This document shows, piece by piece, positions 50,827 to 60,062 of a stretch of 64,000 bases of DNA. The notes below the pieces were generated by a model, which was not told where the DNA came from, did no database searches, and saw only the letters and a list, made by a program, of their open reading frames with translations. A program made the position numbers and the translations under genes. Location: NCBI RefSeq assembly GCF_022836935.1, contig NZ_CP083241.1:168091-232090 (forward strand). Reading direction: 5' to 3'. Each line of letters begins with the position of its first letter. Position 1 is the first letter of the stretch. Origin of the DNA: Ancylobacter polymorphus (GTDB lineage: Bacteria > Pseudomonadota > Alphaproteobacteria > Rhizobiales > Xanthobacteraceae).

Positions 50827-52211
50827 GTTCCCTCCGCCGGGTTGTGGGACAGCGACATCACCACGACGAAACCGAAGGTGCCTTTTTCCACGAAGGACAG
50901 CGCGCCGCCATGCGCGGCCAGCACCTCCGCGGCGATGGACAGGCCAAGCCCCGAACCCTTGCCATCCGACGACGGCGAGCCGAAGCGCTGGACCACGCGC
51001 GCCCATCGGTCCCGTGCAATGCCCGGCCCATCGTCCTCGACCTCGACAATCGCCCGGTCGTCCCGCGCCAGCAGCCGTACGGTGAGGCGGGACGCGGCGC
51101 CGTGGCGGACGGCATTGTCGAGAATGTTCTTGATCGCCTCCGCCAGATTGACCGGATCGCCGCTGACGATGAGCGGCGCCGGCGGGGCGTGCAGGGTGAC
51201 GAGAATATCCCGCTCCAGCGTGTCGGGAATAGCGGCGTCGAGCGCCCGCCGCGTCAGTTCGGTCAGGTCGACGGCGGAATTGGCGATGGCGCGCTCTCGG
51301 TGCGCCACCATGGCGTGGCTGAGCAGCTGGTTGGTCAGCCGCGACAATTGCCGCGTGCGCGACTGGATGCGGGCGAGATGCTTGCGGCCGGCCGGCGCCA
51401 CCTCGTCGCCCGACAGCAATTCGACCTGCGCCTCCAGCGCGGCGAGCGGGGTGCGCAGCTGGTGCGCGGCGTCGGCGATGAATTGCTGCATCAGTTCCAC
51501 CCGGATGCGCAGCCGCTCGATAAAGCCGTTGATCTCGGCGATGAAGGGCGCGAGTTCGCGCGGGGTCGACACGTCGATCAGGGTGAGGTCCAGCGGGTCG
51601 CGCTGGCGGATGGCCGCTTCCAGCCGCGCGATGGGTGCCAGCGCCCGGCGTACGGCGAAGATCATGCCGCCAATGGCGATGAGGCCCATGGCGCCCACCA
51701 ATATGAAGGAGCGGAAGGTGAGATCGCGCGCCAGGGCGCGGCGGGCCTCGACCGTCTGCGCCACGATCACCACCGCCTCGCCGCGCATCTGCGGATCGTC
51801 CAAACGGCGGGAAACCCGTGCCACCCGCACGATCTCGCCGCCGAAACGGGCGTCCTCCACCACGGCCTTGTCCGGCTTCTGAGCCCCGGCGGCGGGATCG
51901 TCGAGGCTCTCATAGCCGGTGAGTGTCTCCCCCGCAGGATCGAGCACGCGGTAGAAGATGCGGTCGCGGTCGGAGAGGGCGAGAAGTTCGAAGGCGGAGA
52001 CGGGAAGCTCGATTTCCGGCTGGCCGTCCTGCACCTGGATCGCGTCGGCGATCTGGTAGGCGGCGCCGAGCAGCAGCCGGTCATAGGCCTCGTCCGCCGC
52101 CTCGCGGGCCGAGTACCAGGCAGCGGTCATCAGCACCGCCGCGCCGAACGCCAGAACGAGTGCGATCAGCACGAACAGGCGGATGAACAGCGAAGGTTCA
52201 CGCCGAACCAT
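50823..52211 (-). CDS. tctE: Sensor histidine kinase, TctE-like
   Basis: The 462-residue membrane kinase has a first span (IRLFVLIALVLAFGAAVLMT, about 9-28), a periplasmic loop to about 165, a second span (SFILVGAMGLIAIGGMIFAV) and HAMP. The kinase core follows: phospho-His in FIADAAHQLRTPLAALEAQV, N box NILDNAV, G boxes DDGPGI and GSGLGLSI. It sits between the response regulator (14-bp overlap) and the binding protein. It probably senses a carboxylate and controls the divergent tctCBA operon. Confidence 0.88.
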   Translation of the reverse strand: MVRREPSLFIRLFVLIALVLAFGAAVLMTAAWYSAREAADEAYDRLLLGAAYQIADAIQVQDGQPEIELPVSAFELLALSDRDRIFYRVLDPAGETLTGYESLDDPAAGAQKPDKAVVEDARFGGEIVRVARVSRRLDDPQMRGEAVVIVAQTVEARRALARDLTFRSFILVGAMGLIAIGGMIFAVRRALAPIARLEAAIRQRDPLDLTLIDVSTPRELAPFIAEINGFIERLRIRVELMQQFIADAAHQLRTPLAALEAQVELLSGDEVAPAGRKHLARIQSRTRQLSRLTNQLLSHAMVAHRERAIANSAVDLTELTRRALDAAIPDTLERDILVTLHAPPAPLIVSGDPVNLAEAIKNILDNAVRHGAASRLTVRLLARDDRAIVEVEDDGPGIARDRWARVVQRFGSPSSDGKGSGLGLSIAAEVLAAHGGALSFVEKGTFGFVVVMSLSHNPAEGT

Positions 52212-52872
52212 CGATCACCATCTGGTAGCCGAAGCCGCGCACGGTGACGATCTGCGCCCGCGCGCCCTCGATCTTGCGGCGCAGCCGGCCGACATAAAGC
52301 TCCACCGCGTTCGGGCCCGGCGCCTCGTCATGGCCGAACATGCGGTCGAGGAGTTCATCCTTGCCGAAGATCCGCCCGGGACGCGACGACAGGATCTCCA
52401 GCAGAGTCAGTTCCCGCCGCTTGAGGTGCACCTCGCAATCGCCCACGCGCACCATGCGGGTCAGGCGGTCGATGCTGATATCGCCGCAGCGCAGAAGATT
52501 GGTCGCCTCGCCGCCATTGCGCCGGATCAGCGCGCGCACCCGCGCTTCCAGCTCGCGGAAGTCGAAGGGTTTGACCAGATAATCGTCGGCGCCGATGTCC
52601 AGCGCGTCCACCCGGTCCTCCACCCGCGAGCGGGCGGTGAGGATCAGCACCGGCGTCGTCGAGCCGCGCGCCCGCAGGCGCGACAGGATTTCGAAGCCGT
52701 CGAGGCCCGGCAGCATCACGTCGAGGATCACGAGGTCATAGCTGGTGCGGCTGAGCACCTCCATGCCGGCCGTGCCGTCCAGCTCCCAGTCGATGGCATG
52801 ACCGATCCGGCCGAGGCGCGCGACGATGGCCTCGCCGACATCCTTCGTGTCTTCCACCAGCAGGATACGCAT
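52198..52872 (-). CDS. tctD: OmpR-family response regulator, TctD-like
   Basis: This 224-residue regulator has a receiver domain (MRILLVEDTKDVGEAIV, phospho-Asp in DLVILDVMLPGLDG about 52) and a C-terminal OmpR winged helix (DVLLRLKRRELTLLE type; here VHLKRRELTLLEILSSRPGR, ending VRGFGYQMV). It is divergent from tctC at 53084, with about 210 bp between, and is the likely activator of the tctCBA operon in response to the TctE-like kinase. Confidence 0.9.
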   Translation of the reverse strand: MRILLVEDTKDVGEAIVARLGRIGHAIDWELDGTAGMEVLSRTSYDLVILDVMLPGLDGFEILSRLRARGSTTPVLILTARSRVEDRVDALDIGADDYLVKPFDFRELEARVRALIRRNGGEATNLLRCGDISIDRLTRMVRVGDCEVHLKRRELTLLEILSSRPGRIFGKDELLDRMFGHDEAPGPNAVELYVGRLRRKIEGARAQIVTVRGFGYQMVIDGSA

Positions 52873-53083
52873 CGCTCACCCAGGGCGCGGCGGCGGCCGC
52901 AAAGACAGCTGTATGACAGGAATCGGCTCTAGCAAAGCAGCCTCAAGCACCGCGCAGACGGTGTCGTACCCGTGGAGGAACGTCCGGCCGGCGCAGGGTT
53001 GCCCCCGCGCGCGCGTCCCGCCTCCGCTGACCTTGATCCGCCGCGCAGATGCGCGGCCGCAGAGTTTTCGGAGGAAACCCGCA

Positions 53084-54055
53084 ATGAACGCTCTTCTCAA
53101 GACCTTCGCGCTTGCCGGCCTGGTCGGCACGCTGATGACCGGCGCCGCCGCCGCCCTGCCGCAGAAGACCGAATGCCTCGCCGGCGCCAAGCCGGGCGGC
53201 GGCTTCGACGTGACCTGCCGCCTCGCCGCCAATTCGCTGCTCGCCGCCAAGCTGATCGAGCAGCCCATGGTCGTCACCTATATGGAAGGCGGCGTCGGCG
53301 CCATCGCCTATAACCATGTCGTCGGCAAGCGCGCCGCCGATCCGAGCCTGATCGTCGCGGCCTCCACCGGCTCGGCGCTGCTCCTCGCCCAGGGCAAGTT
53401 CGGCAGCCATGACGAGAACGCGGTGCGCTGGATCGGCGCGCTGGGCGCGGATTACGGCGTCATCGTCGTCGGCGCGGATTCGCCCTACAAGACGCTGAAG
53501 GAACTCTCGGACGCCTATGCCGCCAATCCCACCGCCTTCCCCATCGGCGGCGGCGGTGCCGTCGGCAGCCAGGACTGGATGAAGGCCGCGCTGATCGCCA
53601 AGGGCGCCGGGCAGGACCCGAAGAAGATGCGCTATGTCGCGCTCGAAGGCGGCGGTGCGGTGCTGACCTCGCTGGAAGGCGGCCATATCAAGATCGGCGC
53701 CGGCGACGCCTCGGAAATGGTCAAGCATCACCTCGCCGGCAAGGTGCGCATTCTCGCCGTCATGTCGCCGGAGCGCCTGCCGGGCGACCTCGCCAACATC
53801 CCGACCACCCGCGAGCAGGGCTATGACTTCGACTGGGTGATCTGGCGCGGCTACTACACCGGCGGCAAGGTGAGCGATGCGGACTATGCTGCCTGGACCG
53901 ACACCTTCCAGAAGCTGGTGCAGACCCCGGAGTTCAAGACCGAGCTCGCCGCCCGCGGCCTGTTTCCCTACACCCTCATCGGCGCCGAGTTCGACGCCAA
54001 GGTGAAGAGCGACGTGCAGCGCTTCAAGACGCTGGCCAAGGAAGCCGGTCTCTGA
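53084..54055 (+). CDS. tctC: Tripartite tricarboxylate transporter binding protein (second TctC)
   Basis: The 323-residue Bug protein has a signal peptide (MNALLKTFALAGLVGTLMTG, cleaved near AAAAL). The ligand pocket regions are CLAGAKPGGGFDVTCRLAAN and YMEGGVGAIAYNHVVGKRAA. GGAGG precedes the ATG by 9 nt. It leads the second tctCBA operon and differs clearly from the copy at 35068, so the two systems probably take different acids. Confidence 0.9.
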   Translation: MNALLKTFALAGLVGTLMTGAAAALPQKTECLAGAKPGGGFDVTCRLAANSLLAAKLIEQPMVVTYMEGGVGAIAYNHVVGKRAADPSLIVAASTGSALLLAQGKFGSHDENAVRWIGALGADYGVIVVGADSPYKTLKELSDAYAANPTAFPIGGGGAVGSQDWMKAALIAKGAGQDPKKMRYVALEGGGAVLTSLEGGHIKIGAGDASEMVKHHLAGKVRILAVMSPERLPGDLANIPTTREQGYDFDWVIWRGYYTGGKVSDADYAAWTDTFQKLVQTPEFKTELAARGLFPYTLIGAEFDAKVKSDVQRFKTLAKEAGL

Positions 54056-54126
54056 TCGCGCCCCGCTGAGCCACGCGGCCTCGCCACGCGCGGGGCCGCG
54101 CCCTGACCTGTGCCGGGAGACACGCC

Positions 54127-54606
54127 ATGGATGCCCCCAAACACCCCGCCGCGGGGCCGCTGAGCAATCGGATCGCGGCGCTCGTGCTGCTCGCCTTCAG
54201 TGTGATCTACGGCGTCGCCGGCAGCGGGATCGACTACGCCTTCTCCTCCGACCCGCTCGGCCCGCGCGTGTTCCCGGTGCTGCTGGCGCTGCTGCTCGGC
54301 GCCTTCTCGCTGATCTATCTCTTCGTGCCTGGCCAGGCCGAGAGCTGGCCGCAGGGCACGGTGCTGATGCGCTGCCTCGCCTTGCCGGTGCTGGTGCTGG
54401 TCGCCGCGCTGCTGTTCGAGCCGCTGGGCTTTGCCGCCTCGATCTTCGTCATGACCACCGGCGTCGGCCGGATTTTCGGTGCCTCCTGGCGCGCCTCGCT
54501 GATCGGCGGGCTGGTGCAGGCGGCGCTGTGGTACGTGATCTTCGGCTATCTGCTCGACGTCTATCTTCCTGTCGGCGACCTCTTCGCCGCCTCGCGCCGG
54601 GGCTAG
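54127..54606 (+). CDS. tctB: Tripartite tricarboxylate transporter TctB (second)
   Basis: The 159-residue protein has four hydrophobic spans (IAALVLLAFSVIYGVAGSGI and VLVAALLFEPLGFAASIFVM) and the PLGPRVFPVLLALLLGAF motif often seen in TctB. It lies between tctC and tctA, 7 bp from the latter. Confidence 0.88.
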   Translation: MDAPKHPAAGPLSNRIAALVLLAFSVIYGVAGSGIDYAFSSDPLGPRVFPVLLALLLGAFSLIYLFVPGQAESWPQGTVLMRCLALPVLVLVAALLFEPLGFAASIFVMTTGVGRIFGASWRASLIGGLVQAALWYVIFGYLLDVYLPVGDLFAASRRG

Positions 54607-54613
54607 CACCGCC

Positions 54614-56122
54614 ATGAATCTCGATTATCTCTGGACCGGCTTTTCCGTCGCGCTGAGCTGGCAGAACCTGCTGATCGGCCTGATCGGCTGCTTCCTCGGC
54701 ACGATCATCGGCGCGCTGCCGGCGATCGGACCGATCAACGGCATCGCGCTGCTGCTGCCCATCGCCTACACGCTCGGCCTGCCGCCGGAGAGCACGATGA
54801 TCCTGCTCGCCGCCATCTATTCCGGCTCGGAATATGGCGGACGCATCTCCTCCATCCTGCTCAATGTGCCGGGCGACGCCGGCGCGGTGATGACCGCGCT
54901 CGACGGCAACCCGCTGGCGCGTCAGGGCCGCGCGGGCGAGGCGCTGATGATCAGTGGCTTGTCCTCCTTCGTCGGCGGCATCATCGGCGTGCTCGGGCTC
55001 ACCTTGTTCGCCCCGTTCCTCGCCAGCCTCGCCGTCGGCTTCGGCCCGGCCGAGTATTTCGTGCTGATGGTGTTCGCCTTCGCCACGCTGGGCTCGATGG
55101 TCGGCAGCCAGCCGGTCAAGACGATGATCGGCTGCGTGCTCGGGCTGATGCTGGCAACCGTCGGCCTTGACGCCACCTCGGGCGCTTATCGCTTCACCTT
55201 CGACAGTCCGGAGCTCGGCGACGGCATCGACTTCGTCGTGCTGGTGATCGGCCTGTTCTCGATTTCCGAGGCCATGCTGATGCTGGAGAGCCACGCCACC
55301 GGCAGCTCGATCATCGGCAAGGTCGGGCGCAGTTTCGTGCGCTGGAAAGACGTGGTCTTCACCACCGGCGCGACACTGCGCGGCTCGATCATCGGCTTCG
55401 TCGTCGGCGTGCTTCCCGGCACCGGCGCCTCGGTGGCGAGCGCGGTGTCCTACACGCTGGAAAAGCGCGTCTCCGACCGTGACGGCACCTTCGGCAAGGG
55501 CGACATGCGCGGCCTCGCCTCGCCGGAAGCGGCGAATAATTCCTGCGCCGCCGGCGCCTTCGTGCCGATGCTCACCCTCGGTGTGCCCGGCAGCGGCACC
55601 ACGGCGGTCATGCTCGGCGCGCTGATGCTCTACAACATCCAGCCCGGCCCGCAGCTCTTCGCCGAACGCCCGGAAATCGTCGGCGGCCTCATCGCCTCGC
55701 TCTATATCGGCAATGTGCTGCTGCTGCTGCTGAACATCCCGTTCGTGGGCATCTTCTCGCGCCTGCTGCTGCTGCCGAACTGGATTTTGGTGCCCGGCAT
55801 CCTGGTCCTGTCCATTGTCGGCGTCTACTCGACCCATGCGAGCGTGGAATCGATCATGCTCATGCTGGGTGTCGGCGTGCTCGGCTGGCTGCTGCGCAAG
55901 CTCGGCTTCGACATGGCGCCGATCATCCTCGGTTTCGTGCTCGGCCGGGTGATGGAAGTGAACCTGCGCAACGCGCTGGCGATCAGCGGCGGGGAACTCG
56001 GCATCCTGTTCCAGAGCAACATCTCGCTCATCCTGTGGGTACTGGCCCTCTTCGTCGCGGTGGGGCCGTGGGCGCTGCAGCGCTGGTCGCGTCGCGGCAA
56101 GTCACCGGGCATGACGGAGTGA
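54614..56122 (+). CDS. tctA: Tripartite tricarboxylate transporter TctA (second)
   Basis: The 502-residue, 12-span protein has the TctA signatures IIGALPAIGPINGIALLLPI (about 31-50), VGVLPGTGASVASAVSYTLE and GLASPEAANNSCAAGAFVPM. It completes the second carboxylate importer, probably under the TctDE-like pair at 50823-52872. Confidence 0.92.
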   Translation: MNLDYLWTGFSVALSWQNLLIGLIGCFLGTIIGALPAIGPINGIALLLPIAYTLGLPPESTMILLAAIYSGSEYGGRISSILLNVPGDAGAVMTALDGNPLARQGRAGEALMISGLSSFVGGIIGVLGLTLFAPFLASLAVGFGPAEYFVLMVFAFATLGSMVGSQPVKTMIGCVLGLMLATVGLDATSGAYRFTFDSPELGDGIDFVVLVIGLFSISEAMLMLESHATGSSIIGKVGRSFVRWKDVVFTTGATLRGSIIGFVVGVLPGTGASVASAVSYTLEKRVSDRDGTFGKGDMRGLASPEAANNSCAAGAFVPMLTLGVPGSGTTAVMLGALMLYNIQPGPQLFAERPEIVGGLIASLYIGNVLLLLLNIPFVGIFSRLLLLPNWILVPGILVLSIVGVYSTHASVESIMLMLGVGVLGWLLRKLGFDMAPIILGFVLGRVMEVNLRNALAISGGELGILFQSNISLILWVLALFVAVGPWALQRWSRRGKSPGMTE

Positions 56123-56163
56123 GGATGAGCGACGACCCGCACGCGGCAGTGTGACGGAGACGG

Positions 56164-56189
56164 GCGGGCACGGCGAGCGCCGTGCCCGC
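56164..56189. terminator. Strong hairpin between convergent tctA and cupin genes
   Basis: Arms GCGGGCACGGCG (56164-56175) and CGCCGTGCCCGC (56178-56189) are perfect inverted repeats. It lies between the end of tctA (+) and the end of the cupin gene (-). No T tract follows, so the call as a two-way terminator is from placement and strength. Confidence 0.5.
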
Positions 56190-56285
56190 CGGCGGCCCGG
56201 CTGGCGATTGTGCGGGACAAGCGGACCTCGCCGTCGCGTGGCCAGCATCCGGCCAGAGCGCAGCTCCAGTTCCGGCGCGCGCGCG

Positions 56286-56639
56286 TCAGGTCACCGTGAC
56301 CCAGAGCTTGCGCACCGTTTCAACCGTTTCCCAGGTGCCGACGAAGCCGGGGCGCATCACGAACGTATCGCCCGCGGTGAAGCGGCGGGCCGCGCCGCCC
56401 TCCTCGGTCAGGATGACCGTACCGGAGAGGATGGTGCAATACTCCCAGGTTTCGCCCTTGATCGAGCGGGTGACGCCGGGTGTCGCTTCCCAGATGCCGG
56501 TGTGGATGCCGCCATGCGCGGCTGCCGCCATTTCCCAGGTCCGGTAGCTCGGATCGCCGGCAATCAGCCGTTCCGGGGCGGCCTTGCTCTGTTCCGGCGC
56601 ACCGGGATTGGCGAGGTCGAAGACGACGAGATGGCTCAT
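56286..56639 (-). CDS. Cupin-domain protein
   Basis: The 117-residue protein has a single cupin fold: motif 1 around GIWEATPGVTRSIKGETWEY and motif 2 around GDTFVMRPGFVGTWE. It resembles EutQ/DUF861 cupins, which often have no clear activity. It is last in the operon 64000-56286, 38 bp after the GMC oxidoreductase, so probably helps metabolise the imported compound. Confidence 0.8.
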   Translation of the reverse strand: MSHLVVFDLANPGAPEQSKAAPERLIAGDPSYRTWEMAAAAHGGIHTGIWEATPGVTRSIKGETWEYCTILSGTVILTEEGGAARRFTAGDTFVMRPGFVGTWETVETVRKLWVTVT

Positions 56640-56677
56640 GGGGGCCGGTCCAAGGTTGAGGGGAAGAAGGGACGCGC

Positions 56678-58375
56678 TCAGCGCCGCTCGGAGAGGAAGG
56701 CGGCGATGCGCTCGGCGATCATGATGGTTGGCATGTTGGTGTTGGCGCGGGGGATGGACGGCATCAGCGACGCGTCGGCCACATGCAGGCCCTCCACACC
56801 GAACACGGCGCCGGCCGGCGAGGTCACGGCCTGCGGATCGCCGGCGCGCCCCATGCGGCAGGTGCCGGAGGGGTGCCAGGTTCCGCCGACATTCGTCCGT
56901 ACAAAGTCGGCAAGCGCGTCGTCATCGGACAACAGCCTGTCCATGCGCACGCCCTGCGTCACCACCGCGTGGACAAGCGCCGCGCGCAGCGGACCGGCGA
57001 TGTCGAGCAGTGCCGCCAGCGCGCCGCGCTGCGCCGCGTTCCACAGTCCCGGCACCGCGATCCTCGCCACGCGCGGCGTGTAGCTCGCCGGGAACACCAC
57101 GTCACGGAAACCGTCCATGGCGGGGTCGAGCAGCGCGTGCGCGCCCATGCGCAGCGCCGATGTCAGGCGGACGAGATCGCGCTCGTCGCTCAGCATGCGG
57201 AAATCGACGTCCGGCTCGACGCGGGGATCGGCCGAAGCGAGCCGCAGGAAGCCGCGCGAATAGGATTTGTTCACCCAGAAGAACAGGCTGCCGGTGCGCT
57301 GCCCCACTGCGTGCCAGCCGGCGCGCGAGAGAATAGCGGCGTGCATGTCGCCGGTCGGCGTTCCCGGCAGGCCCGAGGAATAGCGCCAGATCGCCTGCTC
57401 ATGGTGCTCGCCCGGATTGCGCTCGCGCGCGCCGGGCGGCAGCCAGGTGGCCACCGCGATCGAGGGATGTTCCATCAGGTTGCGACCGACGCCCCGCCGG
57501 TCGGCGACGACCGGAATGCCGAGCGCGCGCAGTTCCTCCGCCGGCCCGATACCCGCGCGCAGCAGCAGCGCAGGCGAATGGATGGCGCCGGCCGCGAGCA
57601 CGACCCGCCGCGCCGCGATGGCAAAGCGCCGGCCCCCTTCCGCCTCGACCTCGGCACCGACGGCCCGCGTGCCCTCCAGCAGGAGGCGGGTCGCGGCATG
57701 GCCGGTGAGGATTTTCAGATTGGGGCGCCGCCGGACCTCCGGCGTGAGATAGGCGAGCGAGGTGGGCTGGCGCTCGCCCTTGTCGTCGACAGCCACCACG
57801 CCGCGAAAGGTGCCGTCTTCCCACGGGCCGTTCTGGTCCGGCCGGATCGGATGGCCGCGACCGTCCAGCGTCGTCATCACGCGGTGGACGAAGGGCGAAA
57901 TCTGGGCGTCACCGATGCGACGCACCACGAGGGGGCCATCGGTCCCGTGCAGCGGGCCGTCACAATCGCGGTCGGCCTCCATGGCCCGGAACACCGGCAG
58001 GCAGGCTTCCCAGTTCCACCCCTGCGCGCCGAGGTCCTCCCATTCGTCATAGTCCCCGGGCGCGCCGCGATTGGCCATCAGGGCGTTGATCGCCGAGCCG
58101 CCGCCGAGGAGGCGGGCCTGCTCATAGCGCCGTGGCCGGCGGCCGGCATTGCGCGCCGCGTCCCCCATCAGCGCCGTCAGGCCGCTCCATATGTTGGTGG
58201 TGTCGAGATAGGCGCGGCCGGGATAGCGGGCGCGCACATCGGCCGGAATGTCGCCCGCCGCGACGTTGCGGCCGGCTTCGACAAGGATGACATCGCGCTG
58301 CGGGTCTTCGGAAAGCCGCGCGGCCAGAACGCAGCCGGCCGAGCCGCCGCCAAGAATCAAGGTGTCGGTGTTCAT
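56678..58375 (-). CDS. GMC-family FAD oxidoreductase (choline-dehydrogenase-like)
   Basis: The 565-residue flavoenzyme starts at 58375 (MNTDTLILGGGSAGCVLAAR, FAD-binding GxGxxG). It has the GMC signatures RLLGGGSAINALMANRGAPG and AAGAIHSPALLLRAGIGPAE, and the active-site His and Asn in GGTWHPSGTCRMG and PRANTNMPTIMIAERIAAF. Such enzymes oxidise alcohols, including choline. The ATGA overlap with the permease gene (58372-58375) ties it to the transporter, so its substrate may be the imported compound. Confidence 0.88.
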   Translation of the reverse strand: MNTDTLILGGGSAGCVLAARLSEDPQRDVILVEAGRNVAAGDIPADVRARYPGRAYLDTTNIWSGLTALMGDAARNAGRRPRRYEQARLLGGGSAINALMANRGAPGDYDEWEDLGAQGWNWEACLPVFRAMEADRDCDGPLHGTDGPLVVRRIGDAQISPFVHRVMTTLDGRGHPIRPDQNGPWEDGTFRGVVAVDDKGERQPTSLAYLTPEVRRRPNLKILTGHAATRLLLEGTRAVGAEVEAEGGRRFAIAARRVVLAAGAIHSPALLLRAGIGPAEELRALGIPVVADRRGVGRNLMEHPSIAVATWLPPGARERNPGEHHEQAIWRYSSGLPGTPTGDMHAAILSRAGWHAVGQRTGSLFFWVNKSYSRGFLRLASADPRVEPDVDFRMLSDERDLVRLTSALRMGAHALLDPAMDGFRDVVFPASYTPRVARIAVPGLWNAAQRGALAALLDIAGPLRAALVHAVVTQGVRMDRLLSDDDALADFVRTNVGGTWHPSGTCRMGRAGDPQAVTSPAGAVFGVEGLHVADASLMPSIPRANTNMPTIMIAERIAAFLSERR

Positions 58376-59166
58376 GAGGCGGTGTTCTGTCTGGGGTCGC
58401 GGCGCGCGCTGAGCGCGACCAGCATCACCACGAGGAACGAGACGGCGGTGAGCAGCGTGCTGATCGAGGCGATCGTCGGGTCGATCTCGTCGCGCAGGGC
58501 GGTGAACATGCGCTTGGTCAGCGTCTGGTACTGTCCACCGGAAATGAACAGCGCCACCACGGTCTCGTCCAACGCCGAAATGAAGGCGAAGAGCAGGCCG
58601 GTGATCACGCTCGGGCGGATCTGCGGCAGCGTGACGATGAAGAAGGTGCGCAGCCGGTTCATGCCGAGGCTGCGCGAGACCATCTCCTGCGCCGGATCGA
58701 ACTTGCGCAGCCCCACCAGCACCGAGGTGATGACATAGGGCAGGCCGAGCATGACATTGGCCAGGATCAGGCCGGTCATGGTCGCCAGCAGGCCGACATT
58801 GGCATAGACGAGGAAGACGCCGACGGCGGTGATGACGATCGGCACCACCAGGGGCAGCATCAGCACCACCTGCAGGCTGCGCGCCAGCCGCGAATTGGCG
58901 AGGTTGAGCGCATAGGCGGCGGCGGTTCCCATCACCGTGGCGATGATGGCGCTCGACACGGCGACGATGAGGCTGACGCGCGTCGCCTGCATCCAGGCGG
59001 AACTGGTGAAATAGGCCTCGTACCAGCGCAGCGACCAGGAGGGAGGCGGAAAGGCGAGGAAGCGCGCGCCGGAGAACGACATCGGCACGATGATGACCAC
59101 GGGGATCATCAGCCACACCAGGACGAGGCCGACGAAGACGCGCAGCAGGATCTTCGGGACGTTCAT
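58372..59166 (-). CDS. ABC permease, PotC type
   Basis: The 264-residue permease has six spans and the ATPase-contact loop EMVSRSLGMNRLRTFFIVTL followed by P (about 161-181). It pairs with the permease encoded upstream in spermidine/putrescine-type importers. The start at 59166 overlaps the upstream stop (TGATG); its stop overlaps the GMC start. Confidence 0.9.
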   Translation of the reverse strand: MNVPKILLRVFVGLVLVWLMIPVVIIVPMSFSGARFLAFPPPSWSLRWYEAYFTSSAWMQATRVSLIVAVSSAIIATVMGTAAAYALNLANSRLARSLQVVLMLPLVVPIVITAVGVFLVYANVGLLATMTGLILANVMLGLPYVITSVLVGLRKFDPAQEMVSRSLGMNRLRTFFIVTLPQIRPSVITGLLFAFISALDETVVALFISGGQYQTLTKRMFTALRDEIDPTIASISTLLTAVSFLVVMLVALSARRDPRQNTAS

Positions 59167-60038
59167 CACCGCGCTCCCATGATGCGCTCGAACGGGATCA
59201 CGAAGCTGGCGAGCCGGAAGATGAAGAACACGCAGGCCAGCAGCACCACGCTGATCGAGGAGGCCGCGCCCCATTCGTTGTAGACCTCGATATTGCGCGA
59301 CACCAGCATGGAGACCATGTAGGTCCGCCCGCCGCCCAGCAGTTCCGGCGTGATGTAGAAGCCGAGCGTCAGCACGAAGACCAGCACCATTCCGGCGACG
59401 ACACCGGGCAGCGACAGCGGCAGGAACACGCGCAGGAACACGTGCAGCGGCGTGCCGCCGAGGCTGGAGCCCGCCATGGTCAGTTCGGGCGGAATCTTCT
59501 GCATGGTGGCGTAGAGCGGCAGCACCATGAAGGGCAGCAGGATGTGCACGGTCGCGACGATGGTGCCGAACTCGTTGTTGACCAGCGTGAGCGGGGCGTC
59601 GATGAACCCCAGTTCGGTGAAGGCGGTGTTCACCAGGCCGCGCCGCTGCAGCAGGATCAGCCAGGCATAGGCGCGCACGAGGACGCTGGTCCAGAACGGC
59701 AGCACCACCATTGCCAGGATGACGAGGCTCCACAGCCGGGAGGCCCCCGCCGCCACATAGGCGACGGGGTAGCCGAGGACGAGCGCCGCGGCCGTCACGA
59801 TGAAGGCCATGCGGAAGGTCTGCAGGAAGGTCATCCAGTAGACATCGTCGGTGAAGACCCGTGCGTAATGCGCCAGGGTGAACCCGTCCCCCTGCCGCAC
59901 CGACTGCCAGGCCAGCCAGCCGAGCGGCAGGATCAGCAGGCCGCCGACCACGGCCAGCGCCGGCGCCAGCAGCAGCAGGACGAGGCGGCGCTCACGCCGC
60001 TGATGGGCGAGTGACGGGTTGACCGACGATGTCGACAT
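59166..60038 (-). CDS. ABC permease, PotB type
   Basis: The 290-residue permease has six spans and the contact loop LTMAGSSLGGTPLHVFLRVFL (EAA-type, about 190). It forms the membrane channel with the PotC-type partner. It lies 24 bp after the binding-protein gene. Confidence 0.9.
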   Translation of the reverse strand: MSTSSVNPSLAHQRRERRLVLLLLAPALAVVGGLLILPLGWLAWQSVRQGDGFTLAHYARVFTDDVYWMTFLQTFRMAFIVTAAALVLGYPVAYVAAGASRLWSLVILAMVVLPFWTSVLVRAYAWLILLQRRGLVNTAFTELGFIDAPLTLVNNEFGTIVATVHILLPFMVLPLYATMQKIPPELTMAGSSLGGTPLHVFLRVFLPLSLPGVVAGMVLVFVLTLGFYITPELLGGGRTYMVSMLVSRNIEVYNEWGAASSISVVLLACVFFIFRLASFVIPFERIMGAR

Positions 60039-60062
60039 GGAAGCCTCCTCGCGCGCAACCGC

